Part shown: positions 13,289-26,957 of the stretch, one piece after another
How positions within the stretch are numbered: position 1 is the stretch's first letter
Layout of the letters: each line of letters opens with the position of its first letter
Assembly (NCBI RefSeq): GCF_051020985.1
Contig: NC_134999.1
Location: 18,543,660-18,607,659 of the forward strand
DNA length: 64,000 nucleotides
From: Nomia melanderi
Taxonomy: Eukaryota; Arthropoda; Insecta; Hymenoptera; Halictidae
Direction: 5' to 3'
Translations under genes and position numbers: made by a program
Notes under the pieces: generated by a model
Seen by the model: the letters and a program-made list of their open reading frames with translations, nothing else
What the model was told of the DNA's origin: nothing
The model's database searches: none

Positions 13289-16200
13289 CTGCAATCGGTG
13301 CAACATCAACTTTTTTAGAACTTGGGAACCGTGGTGGATCTGATAGATGAATATTGGATGATTGATGGTAATGATTATAGTAGAGGTGTTGGTAAGGATG
13401 GATGGTAAGAGTACTTGGGAGTATTTAGGTGTTTGTAATTGTAATTTGTGATGATAGGTAATGATATTGGAGAGATGTAAGACTCCGATAAGTGGAATTT
13501 TCTTGCTAATGGTGTTTATAGTTGTCGAGGTATGTATAGATAGTACTTATATAGGAGTTTTGAAGGATAGAGATGCTTGGGATTAGTAGAATCGATAAGG
13601 AGGAACTAAGTATATTGTGATTGAAAGTGGGATTTTAATGGAGACTAATATAATGTCTGAAATAGAGTATTAGGGAAAATAAACTTCGTTAACTACACTT
13701 CTGTTGCAGTTTCGTATAGCAGAAGTATGAAACTATGAGAGAAATATTATAGTTTGTCTCGTAATCTGATCTCATTCTGTATGGTTCAACCATAAGCATA
13801 CTCACATATCTTACACACATAAAACTGTTACATTTACGTTTCCCCGCATTAATACTGAAGAAAGGATATTACGTACCAGTCAGTTTATGCCTGAAATACT
13901 AATTAACCTTTTGTCTGAGTACAAGATATCCTATATTGTACCACGAACTTGAAAAACCTATATGCAATTAATGTAAACAATGCTGGCACGCGGACTCACT
14001 TTGTACGATTCCAACTTACTAAGCTACGTGCCAAGGTAACACAGAACACAGAATACTCTGGGAGGTGTACGCAAGTGAAGAAGTAAACAGAAATCACCAT
14101 TATTTGTCCCATTGGCCTTCATTGTCCTGTAGTCACCCAGCTCATTCCATTGCACCGATCACCCACTGTGGCAGGAATCAGCACTGAACAGGATATCTCT
14201 TCTCGTCCACGGTGTCGAGTTCGATCCGCGGCAGGCCACGAATCCGTCGTTTACTCCAGCAAACAAGTCTACCTCGCACTGATCTCTTGCAGGTTATGTG
14301 CCGGTAACCTAACCTATAACGGGCACGGAACGCGATACGCGAGTCCTACGAAGGCCGGCAGAGCACTCAGAACGCACGGTACACGATTCACGAATCTGTT
14401 TTCGAGTCCGGCGTCGCAGTCCCGCGGAAAAGTCTGTGATCTAGCGACAACAATGGGCACCTGTACGGTCGCGTTGCCGGCATCTTCACGCTGATTTCCA
14501 ACCTGTTTCAGGACGTTCCAAGGGCGATCCGGTCGAGATCCGGGCGCGCACCCGCTGCAAGGCGCGTGCACAGGTCCGACATCACGCTAATCTTCATTCA
14601 TCTTGCCGTCACATTGCAACAAATTCACGACATCCTCCAAACACACAAATGGCCCGGTGCGTTAGAGGGAGAGGGATACCGTGAACAGACGAGGGAAAGA
14701 GACGGGACAAGCGCGAATAAACACCACCAGAGTCAACAGACCAGCCTGGCCAGGGACGTAGTCGTGCAGGTGGCGCCACGTCGCTCGTTCTATTTACTCT
14801 TCCTCTTTCGAACCGGCGACGGAAGAAAAACTAAGGTACCACGTTTCAATCCTGAGTATACGGTTCAGTTATTCTTGCCAGTACCGTTCGCACGTCTCGC
14901 GTCTATTCATTCTTAATATCGATCAACGTGCCACGGGGATGATTACGCGCAGGGGGATGCTCGGCGACATCGTGACACACAGAACCGAATCGAAGAAATC
15001 TGAACCGCGGCAAATCGAACGGAACCGAATCGAAACGTCAAGTTTCGTCTGTCAACTGGACGAGATCTCGGTGGATCCGAAGCGGAGACGAGCCGCGTAC
15101 CGTACACCCAAGAGAAAAAGTCACTAGCCTTCCCCCGCGGCACTTTCACTGCGCGATTTGTCACTCACACGTGCACCAGGGCTGGCGAGGGTACCTTCGG
15201 TGAATATACACGTACGCACGTGCGCCAGGGGCGTAGCTAGCCGACACACGCACCACCGGTCGGCGAACCGCCAGCACTAGCTGGCTTCCGTAACGGACCA
15301 CGTGTTCGCCACTCTCTGTCCCTCCTAGCTGCCCGCGCCCGTGTGTCAACTGGATTTCTTCCGCGGACGTAGCCAGTAATTGTTATTCCACGAGTGGAGG
15401 CCGAACGACGCTGCCATTTTTAGCAAACCGGCTGCATGAGCCGACACGGCATTAACGAGTGGCTGACACCCCACCCAAAACACACAGAAGGCACACACCA
15501 ACCCCGTCGAGGCACCCTCAGCCACGACGGTGCCCAGTCGTCTTTACTGCGTTGGCCTGTACCCACCGCCACGTCGCGTCGGTGGGATCGGCGTCGCGTG
15601 GCAAAGAAACTCACGGATCCCACCGGCCGTGTTATCCTCCTCTAGCCTTGCCTATGGTTCTACCACGGTTTCCATCGATCCCCGTCGAACCGGCGGCGAA
15701 GTAATCCCTTCGTATTGATTCTAAGCCGCGCCACTAGCTACCTACGCGTAATTACAAGGCCTGATATTCCTTGCGCGTGCACCCGAAACTTTTCACCGAT
15801 TTTTCCCTAGGACTCCGTGTGCGGCCACCACGGTAACGCACCACCACCACCACCACCGCCGCCGCCACCCCCAGCCCCCTGGCCACGGAACGCCAATGCG
15901 GTCGCGCGCCTCCGCGAACCTGCCTCCCTTCTGACTCTTCACGGCCGGTTTCACTCCTCTTGATCGCGGCGTGCGGCCGCGTATACACCGGCAGCGGCTT
16001 GACACCGCGCGACCACGCTTGAACCGTCCGCCTGGACAGACAGTTATCGGCGACCGGACACCGGACTGTAATTGCCGATCGATTAATCAGGAGGAAACTT
16101 CGGCGAACGCGGGGGTGTCGCCTGTTGCATGCAAGGCAACGCCGTGTTGTTTGTACACGAACGTGCAGGAAACCGTTCACCGGCACCGTTGATTTGTAAA

Positions 16201-19200
16201 CAACGCGAGACAGCGCCGAGAGCCGGCCGATCGCTACCCGGACACGTCGACGAGAGAGCAACGACGGCACCCGACCGCCGAGGACAACAATCGCGGCACA
16301 GCTGCGACGGGGGCAAGTCCGACACTATGCCCTGCCGTTACCAGCACCTCCTTTCCCCCTTGCCGGCTCTCAATCGAACGTTCTTTTCTCACCCCCCGCC
16401 GCGCGAGGGAGGAATAAAAGATGGAAGAGAGAAAGAGAGTTCAGATGAACCAGCGGCGACGACGACGACGAAGACGAAGGTGGCGGCGAGACGCTCCTCG
16501 TCGAGAACCTTTCGACACGAGCGCTCGGTGTCGTGAACACTGTGGAAAGTCGCGGTTATCTGCCGACGGCGGAGGCAGAAAGCGTGGCGGCACAATGGAC
16601 ACACGTTCTCTTCCCGAGCGGGGATGTCGAGGAGCGATCGAGCACGAAAGGCAATTACGAGGAACACACACGCGTCACTCGCTGCTCATTCATGGACGAC
16701 TCGGTCGCGGCGGCGGTGTGCTGTCGCGCCACGGCCCGAACATTCACGAGGACGAACGTGAGAGTAAAGAAAAAAAAAAAGAGGAACCAGAAAAAAGGGA
16801 GAAACCGAAACCAAAGGAAAAAAATAACGGGTGAAGGAAGCTGCTAGCGGCCCGCGCGAGTCAAGAGGACACCGAGAGGTAAACGGGAACTGGGATTTGC
16901 TCGTGCTCTCGCGGTTCCGTTCGTCCCTGCCGAGAACTAAGGCTCGATCCCGTGGCCGAGACGGTGTGCAAAACATGCAAGATGACGCGGCCGGAGGCAG
17001 CTGTTTCCACGTGGAGCGTCGCCCACGGATGCGTACGGCCCTGCGCCGAGAGCTGCACCCCCGACCGCAACGGGACTGCGCCTCGCCACAGTTACTCTTT
17101 TCTGTCACCGCCGACGCCGCTGACGCCGCCGCTGTCCGACGCCGCACTCGCCACTTTTACACGACGAAAAAATCGCTTCGTGGCCGAGCCGCGGACCGTG
17201 TATCGGCCCTGCCGTGCACGGCTATCACAGTCGATCGTCCGGTTATCCCGGATAGACGACCGCTCCGCTGCAAGGGGATGTTTTTCGCGCGGCGCAATGG
17301 CGCGACCGACGCCACATTTTTTTTCTCGCTCCACGTCGGTTTCAAAGTCCCTCCCGTCGCGGGGGACTCAACACTCGCCGGTTGACAGTGTCACCCTAAA
17401 AATCAATAAGGGGTTCACCCTCGACCCTGCCCACCCTCTTCCTCCTATTGCACCTTTCCCCGCCCCCTTCCTCCTCGACCACCACTTATTCTCTCTCGCT
17501 TTCTCCCTTCGGCCGTCTCTCTGTTCCACCTTCTCCCGCCCCTCCACCTTTCCTTCCGCGTTTATCCCAGGAACGTATAGCGGGGGTCGATGGGTCGGCG
17601 AGGTTATGGTGGTCAGACGACCAGTCATTCTATTAGGCGGCGATGCGACGCCAGGAGGCCTCCTAACCTTCAAACCGTGCGCTCGCGCGCACCGCTTCTA
17701 GCCACGGGGAATATTTCTACAATGGATTGTCTTCTTTATTGAATGCTGCGTTACTTTTGCCGGAGATTGTAATTCGAGGAATGTTAAATATCCTATAATC
17801 GGAGGAATTGCTTCAAAAGTCTCCTCTAGGAATTAGAATTAGAAATTCCTTCGGGAAACCCTTCTAAGGGGTTGAAAATGTAAATTCTTTCATTGCGTTG
17901 CCAGTTTCATTAAAAAATGTCGTTAGAATTGTTCTGTATCGTTCTAGTTGTCCGCAAATTTGAATATCAAGGAACGTCTTCGTTCACGAGTCGTTAAAAA
18001 TTCCTGTAAATAATTCTATCCTGCGAGATTAGCTACTTTCCCTTACTCATTGTTTTCCCTTCAGCCGCAAATATAGAACTTTTTGCACGTAATGACTTGG
18101 CAGACTTTTCGAACTATGCGCCGGTGAATACACGGGTCAAAGGTAACCCCGCGTCACGGGCATTCTCCTGCGATCAAACACGTGAAAAGAAACTTTCAGA
18201 AACCGTTTGAACTTCGATCTGAAACTTTTTAATTGGTGGGAACGGTTTGATGTGCTCCATTGTGAATGCTGGAAGTCCGCGCGCTCGTACACCGGCGTGC
18301 GGGCATAACTGAAACGCATTCACGTCTCCGAGGAAGGTGCGCGCGAGCGCGATCGCCGGCTCGCTCTCGCGAGCGCGCATTTTTCTAGATTTCTCGCTAA
18401 TGCGGTTACGTCTGGCGTCGTGGCAGCTACCGCGTTATGCTTCCTTGTTCCCTGACGAGTCGTTCGAATAGAAAGGCGGCATCGAACGGGAAACCGTGCC
18501 GACCTACCTCACCGTCGCCGCCGTCTCTCGACGCGGACCACCAGAAAACGGTGAAGATCAGTTCACCGGATAGGCCGGAAGTTGCCGCGGGATCCGCGTC
18601 GGTACTTTCTAGAATTTTACGAGAACGGTCGCGGCTCGAGCAAATTTACAGCACACGGCCACTGACACGAATTCGCTCGGGGCTCGAAGTAGATCGTGCC
18701 GCGGGGCACTTAGATCGTCATACGTTGAAACGAGTTTCGGGAAGACATACATCTGAATCCATAACAATTAATTGTTAACCGTACCGCGCGCGAGGATCTT
18801 GTCGAGTGCGCTTCACCGTAGTTCACGGTCTCTGCCCTCGGCATTGCCTACGGACATCTACTCCCATAAAATCGTCAACTGAAGCGAGACGACGGCGGCT
18901 TAACCCTTCGCGTCTTGTACCGTGTCATTCCTATTCGTTGCTGCCGTCTTTACTTCGTGCACTTCAAAACTTCACGGTGAAAATATCGTCTGAATGTATT
19001 CGATCACTTGTTCGGTGATTGAACCTTCCGGTGAAACGCGAGTATACGGTCGTTATAAATTTCCGTAGAGTTAAAGATGTCGAAGAAATATAAATATCTA
19101 TCGGAATCGTTATAAATTACAAAGGATCTAAACAAATTCGGCCTACCATTTCGATGCAAATATCTTCGACTACTTTCTGGTTATACAGTTGAAAAGACGC

Positions 19201-22200
19201 AACAGCACAGCTCGTCTTCAAACGAGTCGCTAAGGTACACCAATTACGGAGGCAATTCAATCGTCGATCCGACGAGAATGGATTTCCTTAGAAACGTAAC
19301 AACATTCCGAGCGTTTAGACAATTTGCGATTTTCCCGATAAGGCGGACGGGGGGAATAGTTAAATATACCTGAAAGAAGAATGCTGTTCAATTCCATCGT
19401 ACCCCGGTCCCGAGATCGTCCGGCGTGCCCGCATGTCTTCGTCACCAGCTGGCGAGGACCTCCCGTAAAGTTGCACGGTGTGCATCCAGCCGGACGCGGG
19501 AATCACGAAGCACGGAACGCGAGAGCCCGAGTTCTCGAACGGTAAATTGTTCAAGGCCGTAGTCGTCGTAGGTGAAAACCGGGTGCATACGAGTACGTAC
19601 TCGGTGTCACGCGAGCGTCGCCGGCGCACTGTGTGTCAGTGCGCGGTCGGCATTTCGATGCCTATCTGTCGGTGAAGGCACGATTCGATAACCCACGGAT
19701 TCGGGGTCAATATGGCCGCCTTTTATATCGCGTAGACGGTGAAAAGTCGCGTTCAGTGACAGCTGATGCGTCCGCCGAACGAGGGAGAGACGCGTGCCAC
19801 TCCGCTGCCGCCGGGAAACGGCGTCGGGTGTCGGCTCGGTGTCTCCCGCTAACGAGGGCAGCTTTTCACGCGGAAGCTCGATGAGCGATACACGCGTAAT
19901 TAGAGGCTCGAACGGCCGCGAACAGAAACGAGACGCGTCGCCACACACCGTCGCAGAAGTGTCCCTTTTCCTTTCTCTTCTTTTCTTTCGTTTCTGTTTC
20001 TTTTCTGTTTCCACGCGGAGCCGGGCTCCCCGTCGAATGCGCGTCGCCTCGCGCTCGCTGAATGCCGGCTGGCATCGTTACCGCGACGGAACACCGTAAA
20101 ACCGCGTTGAAGTTTCTAGGTCCGTCATTATGTACGTCGGTTCACCGGCAAGTGTGGAACAGAATGCTCGAAAGTTTTCAATGGAAATTGCGAATGATAC
20201 AGGCGAGCGAAGTTCGTAGACGGGAGGGGAGGGGGGCGCCGGGATAAGCTTCTTTTAGTACTTTCTCGGATTTTGAATAAACTACAAGCGGGAAAGGAGG
20301 AACGCGCGGTGTCATGCATTGGCCGGGGCCATCAGTGGCTGCGTTTCCTGCTGAAAAATTTAGTGAACTGCGAGGTAAAAGGTTTCGCTCCTTCAATCTT
20401 TCGGTCGGCTTTCCCGCTGTGCCTCTCTTTCTCTTGAGGCGACGTCGCGGCGGAACGAAGACGTGGCACAGAACGCACGATGCTGACCCAATTGCACGGG
20501 GAACTGATAACCGATAGGCGGCCGAACCGTTACCCTCGGACCTCGTAATTGGTTCTGGCCGAAAGGTCCGCGTTGTCGTCACCCGGCCTGTAATCACCGG
20601 CAAAAAAAAAAATAGCCCCAGGCCGCAAAAACTCATCCGACGCGGCGAGACTCGATTTTTCCCCGTGATAACTCTTTTCCCCGTGAAACCGCGCGAAAAT
20701 ATCAGCCGCGAGCGCGTGGCTCGGCCGCGAGGTGAATGACAGTTGCGGACAGTTCGTACACAAGCACGTTCCACTGACCCTGGGCTGAAACGATCCGGAT
20801 GAACTGAAACGACGATCCTACGCTTCCTCCATCCCTCCCGCCCTCCGCTGCACCCCCTACCAGGCTGGCTGCACGTGCCGACTCGTCCCCCATGGACTTT
20901 CCGCACTCTTATCCAAAGCCGGCCCCGGGAACCAGAACTGTCCGAAGAAAGCCGCACGACGTTCCGCAGAAGATATTAGGATAAGTTTCATTCATACAAA
21001 GTTCGGAACAAATCTCGACCTTCGGAAACCACGGGCCTGGACGAAGTGTGCGAGCAACGCTTGAACCTGAACAAGCCTGGCGTGTCTATCGTTGCGGAGC
21101 TAAATGATTTCTCGATATTTCCCTTGGACTAGTGATCAATTTGAAGTAATACTAAATAGGTGACAATCTCTAATTGATTGAATTTATAGCATAATCTGTG
21201 CCAGTGAAATAACTTGTAGCCCAACATCTAGGGATTGTAGCCTAACGCAGTAAATTGACGCCAAGTAATCGAAAAGTGTCTAAGGCACCATCAGGCATCA
21301 TCCCCTAATTGAATAATTCTAGACTCACCGTCCCTATGCCTCTTACTTGTTCCTACAACGGACTAAGTTGCCTCCCAACGTGCTCGTCGTTGTACGAAGA
21401 GCATCGGGGAACCCCGGAGGTCTCCACGAGCGAAAAAAGCTGTTTGGAAGAAGCTCGAGAAGCATAATGTTATAGCAGCTCGTGATCAGTTCGCAGCTGT
21501 TCCTAAGTGGAGTCGGAAGCTCCGAAGTTCACGGCGCACAGAAACAAGTTGGATCTGCGGAAAGGCACGGAGGGAAGGCCAGAAGAGCAAGTTCGTGGTT
21601 GGTTGGAGCGGGGTGGCACGAGAAGGTAGATGGGAACGAGCCACGAGGGTAGAGGCCGCACACGGGACGAGGAGAGGCCGGGGGAGAATAGGTCGATACG
21701 GTAAACTATTGTCTGGTGGGTGAAGTGTTCACGAGAACTGGGCGGAAGACGGGTTCGCCTCGGTTACGTGCATTCCCCAGTTCGCACGAAACGCGAAGAT
21801 ATGACGTTGCTCGTCATCGCGAACGGTGTTCATCCGCGTCCAAGAGGAGGCTGTGCGCCTCTAACCAGATCCGCGTAATGTTTCTGCGTCCCCCAGCCTC
21901 GATCGATACTAGCTCGTGCAACGTATCAGTCGTCGCGTCGTTACCGACCGAGCGTCGGACATATTGGAAATAATAATTTTCTTACGGCTTGCTGCTCCGC
22001 GCGGCCGCCATTTTGTTTTCACTGCACATGTGATTTCTTTTGAATTTTTTTCGTTTATCATGAAAAATATCGAGTCGACGCGACGTTTAGAAAGTTTATA
22101 CGAAGATACTGAATAATGAGAGTTTTATAAAAGTATTTTACGGGATTTTTGTTTAGATAGGAATTAAAATAAGGCGCTGGGAGTTATGGTACTCGTTTGG

Positions 22201-23389
22201 CCGAACGCCATCTGCGATTGTTTAGTATTTAAAAAAATTGAAGAAAATTGTTGATTAGTCGAGTCCGTCGGAGGTAGACGGAAGGCTCGAAGATGAGGAA
22301 TCAGAGAATTTCGGCGAGTTTTCGGGAATGTCGTCTGTGAATGCAGATCCGCGTCAGTTGGCTACGTATACAAAGGCGGTTTGGCATGCAACGATGCACG
22401 ACCATCCTGCACAGGAGTGTTTACACCGATTGTCATCGTGGGTGGAGGAGTAAACACAATTCCATCGTACCACCTTGTTCCGCTCCCTACGTGTGCGATC
22501 CGTGCGCGTTTATGTTCGTCTAGGTATGTTCCGTGGCAACGCTGCCAGCAACGTTGCGGTGAATTCCAAGTTTCGATCGTGAGATTGAACCCACCGCTGC
22601 CGTCGTACGCCGATAATTAATGCCCGAAGTAGTCAAGTCAGACTCGTGAATTAGCATTTCACCGGGAGCAGAAAAAGCATCGATTGCCGCGATATTTTCT
22701 AAGAAAGACGCGTTATTACTTTCGTCCTTGCCCCCCGCGTCCCACGGAACACCGCTCGTTTCGTAATTGATAACGGTTCTTTCGTGGTTCTTACGAGAAT
22801 ACGTGGAACACGTTCGCGCGGAATTTCTCATACTGTTCGGAAAACTGTGCCATGGTATGGGAATCGGTTGGAAAAATGACGGAGAAATGATTTCGCGGGA
22901 TGAAACGTTCCCGCGTCCACCATTACCAGACTGGTTAAACAGGTTATCAGTTTATGACTACCATAAAGAGATTTTAAATTTCGCGGCACATGCTTGCGCA
23001 TTCCGCGCCATATTCTTTTTTCTCCTCTCGCGATCGTTTTGCGCCGGGTTCGTAGCACTCGCGCACCGAAGGTAAGTACATAAAACGAAGGAACTTGTAT
23101 TGCTCTATTCGCCCGATACTCTTTGAGAATTCATTAATTCTTTTTTCGCTTTATAATAATTCTGAGACAATACTTACCCGTGGATGTCAGCGTCCCGAAT
23201 GCCACCGAGCGCGCGCGCAATTCAATTTCGGTTGTGATCCGCGAATAAAAAGAAAAAGACAAAAGAGAGAAAAAAGAACAGCGAAAACTTCGGTAATTTC
23301 GGATTAATGAGAAAAGTATACGTTGAAACGAATGTTCGAGTATGAAATTTCAGACGATTACGTCGAGCTCGCATGCTCGGTACACTCGA
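13289..23389. other. Non-coding region, GC- and CpG-rich at about 14.1-18.5 kb
   Basis: I find no supportable coding exon. The first kilobase (13.3-14.1 kb) is AT-rich and intron-like, upstream of the Pro/Gly-rich exon. From about 14.1 to 18.5 kb the DNA becomes GC-rich with abundant CpG, and long open frames occur on both strands without any domain. This would fit a promoter or 5' untranslated region of the minus-strand gene that contains the 12637-13288 exon, but no transcription start can be fixed from sequence alone. From 18.5 to 23.4 kb the composition is mixed, with a GCCGCCATTTTG (YY1/Pho-like) site at 22004-22015. Confidence 0.45.
22004..22015. promoter_or_regulatory. YY1/Pho-like motif GCCGCCATTTTG
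   Basis: The sequence matches CAANATGGCGG on the minus strand. It is one of seven exact or near matches in the window. The motif resembles the YY1/Pleiohomeotic recognition sequence; binding is inferred only. Confidence 0.35.
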
Positions 23390-23760
23390 ACAATAAAGAA
23401 ATCGTTCGTGGTAGATATTTTATTTCCAATTTAGGAACTGAAATGCCCATATAATAAAAAATATTTTGTATCGTATAATAATAATAATTATTATTAAATT
23501 AGGAAACGAGGGGTTACGCTAAAAAGTCACTTGCTAAGTATACAAAAATGAAGAGAAAACTCGCAAAAGAAAAACAAAAAAAGAAACGAACATAGACTTT
23601 TTCTTTTCATTGAATATTAATCGTTCTCTAATTTTCTCTCACTATGCCTCTCTCGCTCTCTCTCCCTTTGTCACACGCACACTCTCGCACTCGCATTTTT
23701 TATTCACAGTCACGCATTCACGACTTATCACGCAACTTTAATCTCCTTCGCTCTCGCACA

Positions 23761-23840
23761 CAATCTCTCTTTCTCTCTTTCTCTCTCGCTCTCTCTCTCT
23801 CTCCCTCCCTCTCTTTCCTCTGCGCGCGCGCGAGCGCGCA
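23761..23840. repeat. CT microsatellite followed by a GC-alternating tract
   Basis: CT-rich repeats run into a GCGCGCGCGAGCGCGC tract. They lie in the probable 3' UTR of the ARID5-like gene. Confidence 0.8.
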
Positions 23841-25098
23841 CTATAAATTCGAGATAAAAAACAACCACGGTAACAAAACAAAAACTTGAAATTACATAAA
23901 ATATTCCGGTATGGAATTTTGCACTTCCGTGAATTATTTTTCTCGTCTCTGCACTTTTTCTCATAAACTTTCAATCTACCTTCCTTAGTCTCTCTCTTTC
24001 TAATTGATAAAGGGCTCGTTAAAAGCACATACAAACGACCGTCGTCATCGTTCGATTTTCAAAGTCACTACCTAAGCAGTTTTATGGCACGTTATTTCCG
24101 TACAAGCCCTTCTTCCCATTCGTACAATTTTCACCCCTCTCCCGGAGGAGAAGGGGGCAAACTCGTCCCTGTGCCGTTTCCCAAAAATTTTCGCGCTCCA
24201 CCCTCGAAAGCAACGCCGAAATGAACCCCGCGGAATTGTCTCGAATCGCAACAGTAACGTATATATCCGTCTTCTTTATCTTCTTTTTTTTTTCCTTTTT
24301 GTACACACGCACCACGACGAAATCAGAAAGTCTTTGTTACCATCGAATACGGTTCATCAGACTTGGACTCGAAAAATCTATCTTAAGATCGTTAATTCAT
24401 TCACACGGTCGACGGTCTCCGCTGATTCCCGATGATCTTCGCGGTAACTTCAACAGAAAAACAGAAAAAACGAATGGAAACGGAACACGTGAACAATCGA
24501 AGCGCGGTACACCGTCGTTAACGAAAACGTTAAAATACTTTTTCGCGGAAATGATTGACGAAAAATTCGTTGTCGTGTCTTCGAACCGAAAGAAAAAAAG
24601 AAAGAAAACAAACAGAAAAACCGTGACGCGCATATACATCGTTTCCGCGGTCAGTCGCGCGAATGAAGCCGGGACGAAAAGTAACAAGAATTTCGAATTC
24701 GAAACGTGTCGGGCGTCACCGGAAGACCTTCTTCTCGCCGAAAGGAAAAGTACCCTCGATCGTGTTTGAAGTCGCAACAACGCTCGCCACAACACTCGCT
24801 TTATCGTTCCCATCGCGAACGAACCTTCCACACAACATGAACAACTTATCCTTGAAAGACATCGATATAGAAATCTTGATTTTTTTTTTTCTCCTAGGTG
24901 AACGGTCCGCGGACGTGGGGACCGGTTTAAATTACACTCTTGTACGTACACACGTCTTAGGGTTACGAATGCTTTAACGTTATCTGATATTTATTTTTTT
25001 TACTTATTATTTTTTTTCATTTTAATCGTTTCTTTATCAGAGAGTATCCTAAAACGAACAAATTCTATCGATACGTCTACGTTTAACATGGATATTAC

Positions 25099-25121
25099 CG
25101 TCGTCGTCGTCGTCGTCGTCG
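25099..25121. repeat. CGT trinucleotide repeat
   Basis: About seven perfect CGT units lie within the probable ARID5 3' UTR. Confidence 0.85.
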
Positions 25122-26227
25122 CCGATCGGTTTTTCTCCCATTCCAGAATGTCGGTGGCCCGCGATGTTCGATCGCTTCCGGCAGCGATCGTGCGCATGTC
25201 CTAGAAATCAGTCGATCATGATGGTGCTCGTTTATCGAAAAATTTAATAATAAAAAAAAAGAAAAAAGAAAAGAAAAAAAGAAAAGAAATATTCGTATAT
25301 TTTTTTTTCTTTCTCTCTCGCTCTCTGTCTACCATGTTCTCAAACTCGCGCAATCTTTCTTTCTCTCGCACTCGTACTCCCTTCGTGTTTATATTTCTTA
25401 TTTTTTTTTGTTGTCTGCCGCCATTTTTATCGGTGATACATTATATCGCACGTTAGACGAGAACGAAAAGCGTACCTTTCTATATATAGATATATATATG
25501 TATAATATATATCAGAGTTTTTCGTCTTTCTTTCATTATCGCGCGTTGTTTTGTTTTTCCTCCTTGTCACGTTGTCTAAATTGTACAAAAACGACCTCCT
25601 CTAAAAAATGTAGTCTGCAAAATATTACACGTTGCACCCTAGCAAAGAATATATTTATACAGCGATACGACTATCGTTGGCCACACAAAATGTCGGACAG
25701 CCTGTACACACTTGTTACTCGTATATACTTTTTTTTTGTTTTGCTAAACCTTAACACGTTTTATTTTCTTACGTAAAATGTTGAAAGATATAATGCAATG
25801 GGGACCTTTTTTTGTTATCTAGCTTAACGAATACGTGATTATATACACTATGTACATCTTGTTTGCTTTTTTTTTTCCTTGTCTCGTTGCTAATAACACC
25901 GCGTTCGCGTGCACATATTCATTTCCTTTTTTTCTCTTAGAGCTGACTACACAGATCGGTGTGTGGTTCGTGTACGTATGTATACGTTTTTCTCGCGTGT
26001 GTGGCATGCTGATCGTAGATGTGTCTTCGAGTGTATGTGTTATGTGTGTATGTGTCTGTGTGTGTTTGCGTGTCCGTGTGTATGTGGAGAGATACAATGA
26101 AAATTCGCCTATAAACTTACACAATTAGAATAGGGTTTTCGCGATCGCTTTACACACTACGGTAAGATTTATCGTTATACAATAAACAATTATACGTTCT
26201 GTCGATCCGTCGGCTAAAGATCTCCCA

Positions 26228-26288
26228 TGTACACATATACATATACATATATGTATGTATATATATGTATATATTCATTTGTTTACTC

Positions 26289-26323
<35 letters not shown>
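26228..26323. repeat. TA/TATG microsatellite
   Basis: An imperfect TATG and TA array ends in a (TA)n run at about 26294-26321. It lies within the probable ARID5 3' UTR. Confidence 0.85.
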
Positions 26324-26325
<2 letters not shown>

Positions 26326-26870
26326 TTTATTTATTTAGTTATCACATCGCACGTTCGAAATGAAGGAATCTTGACCCCACCACGCGACGAAAATAATCGA
26401 ATTGCTAAAAACGAAATCTCGTTGACGAAACTTCTATCGTCATGCGGAGAGAATACAAAAAAAAACAAAAGAAAAGAAAAGAAATGAAACGAATTATGGA
26501 AAAAGGAAAAAGAAGGAATACACGAAAAACATAATGAATGTAAATGTTCGTCAAAATAGATCGGTCGATCGTTCCTTGATCGTTCGAAGCATGCGAGCGC
26601 ACGCGCGCGTAGATCGTGACAGCATGTGAACGTAGAAAAGTCGCATTAGTTTTATTTATATATATACATATATATGTATACATATACATATATATACATA
26701 TATAATTTTCAAACATTTTTCACCTCATATGAGAAAAAGAGTCGACTGCGTTCATCGATCGTCCAATGAGCACAGCAGCGCGTTTTCCTCCTCTCTCTTT
26801 TTTCCTCATTTTTTGATCGTTATCACAGTGCTTTTAGTACGCTCTTTTTTCTCCTTTCTTAATATCGAAT

Positions 26871-26957
26871 ACTCTCTCTCTCTCTCTCTCTCTCTTGCTC
26901 TCTCTCTGTTTCTCGATCTCGCTCTCGCTCACACACACACCCTCTCTCTTTCTCTCC
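26871..26957. repeat. CT and CA microsatellites
   Basis: A (CT)n run is followed by CTCG, a short (CA)n run and more CT. It lies within the probable ARID5 3' UTR. Confidence 0.85.

Noticed and set aside
16421..17701. Several overlapping open frames on both strands
   Set aside because: They are explained by GC-rich, CpG-rich sequence that lacks stops. None has a domain or matched splice sites.
20178..20957. A 259-codon minus-strand frame
   Set aside because: Arg/Ser-rich with no recognisable domain; no paired exons.
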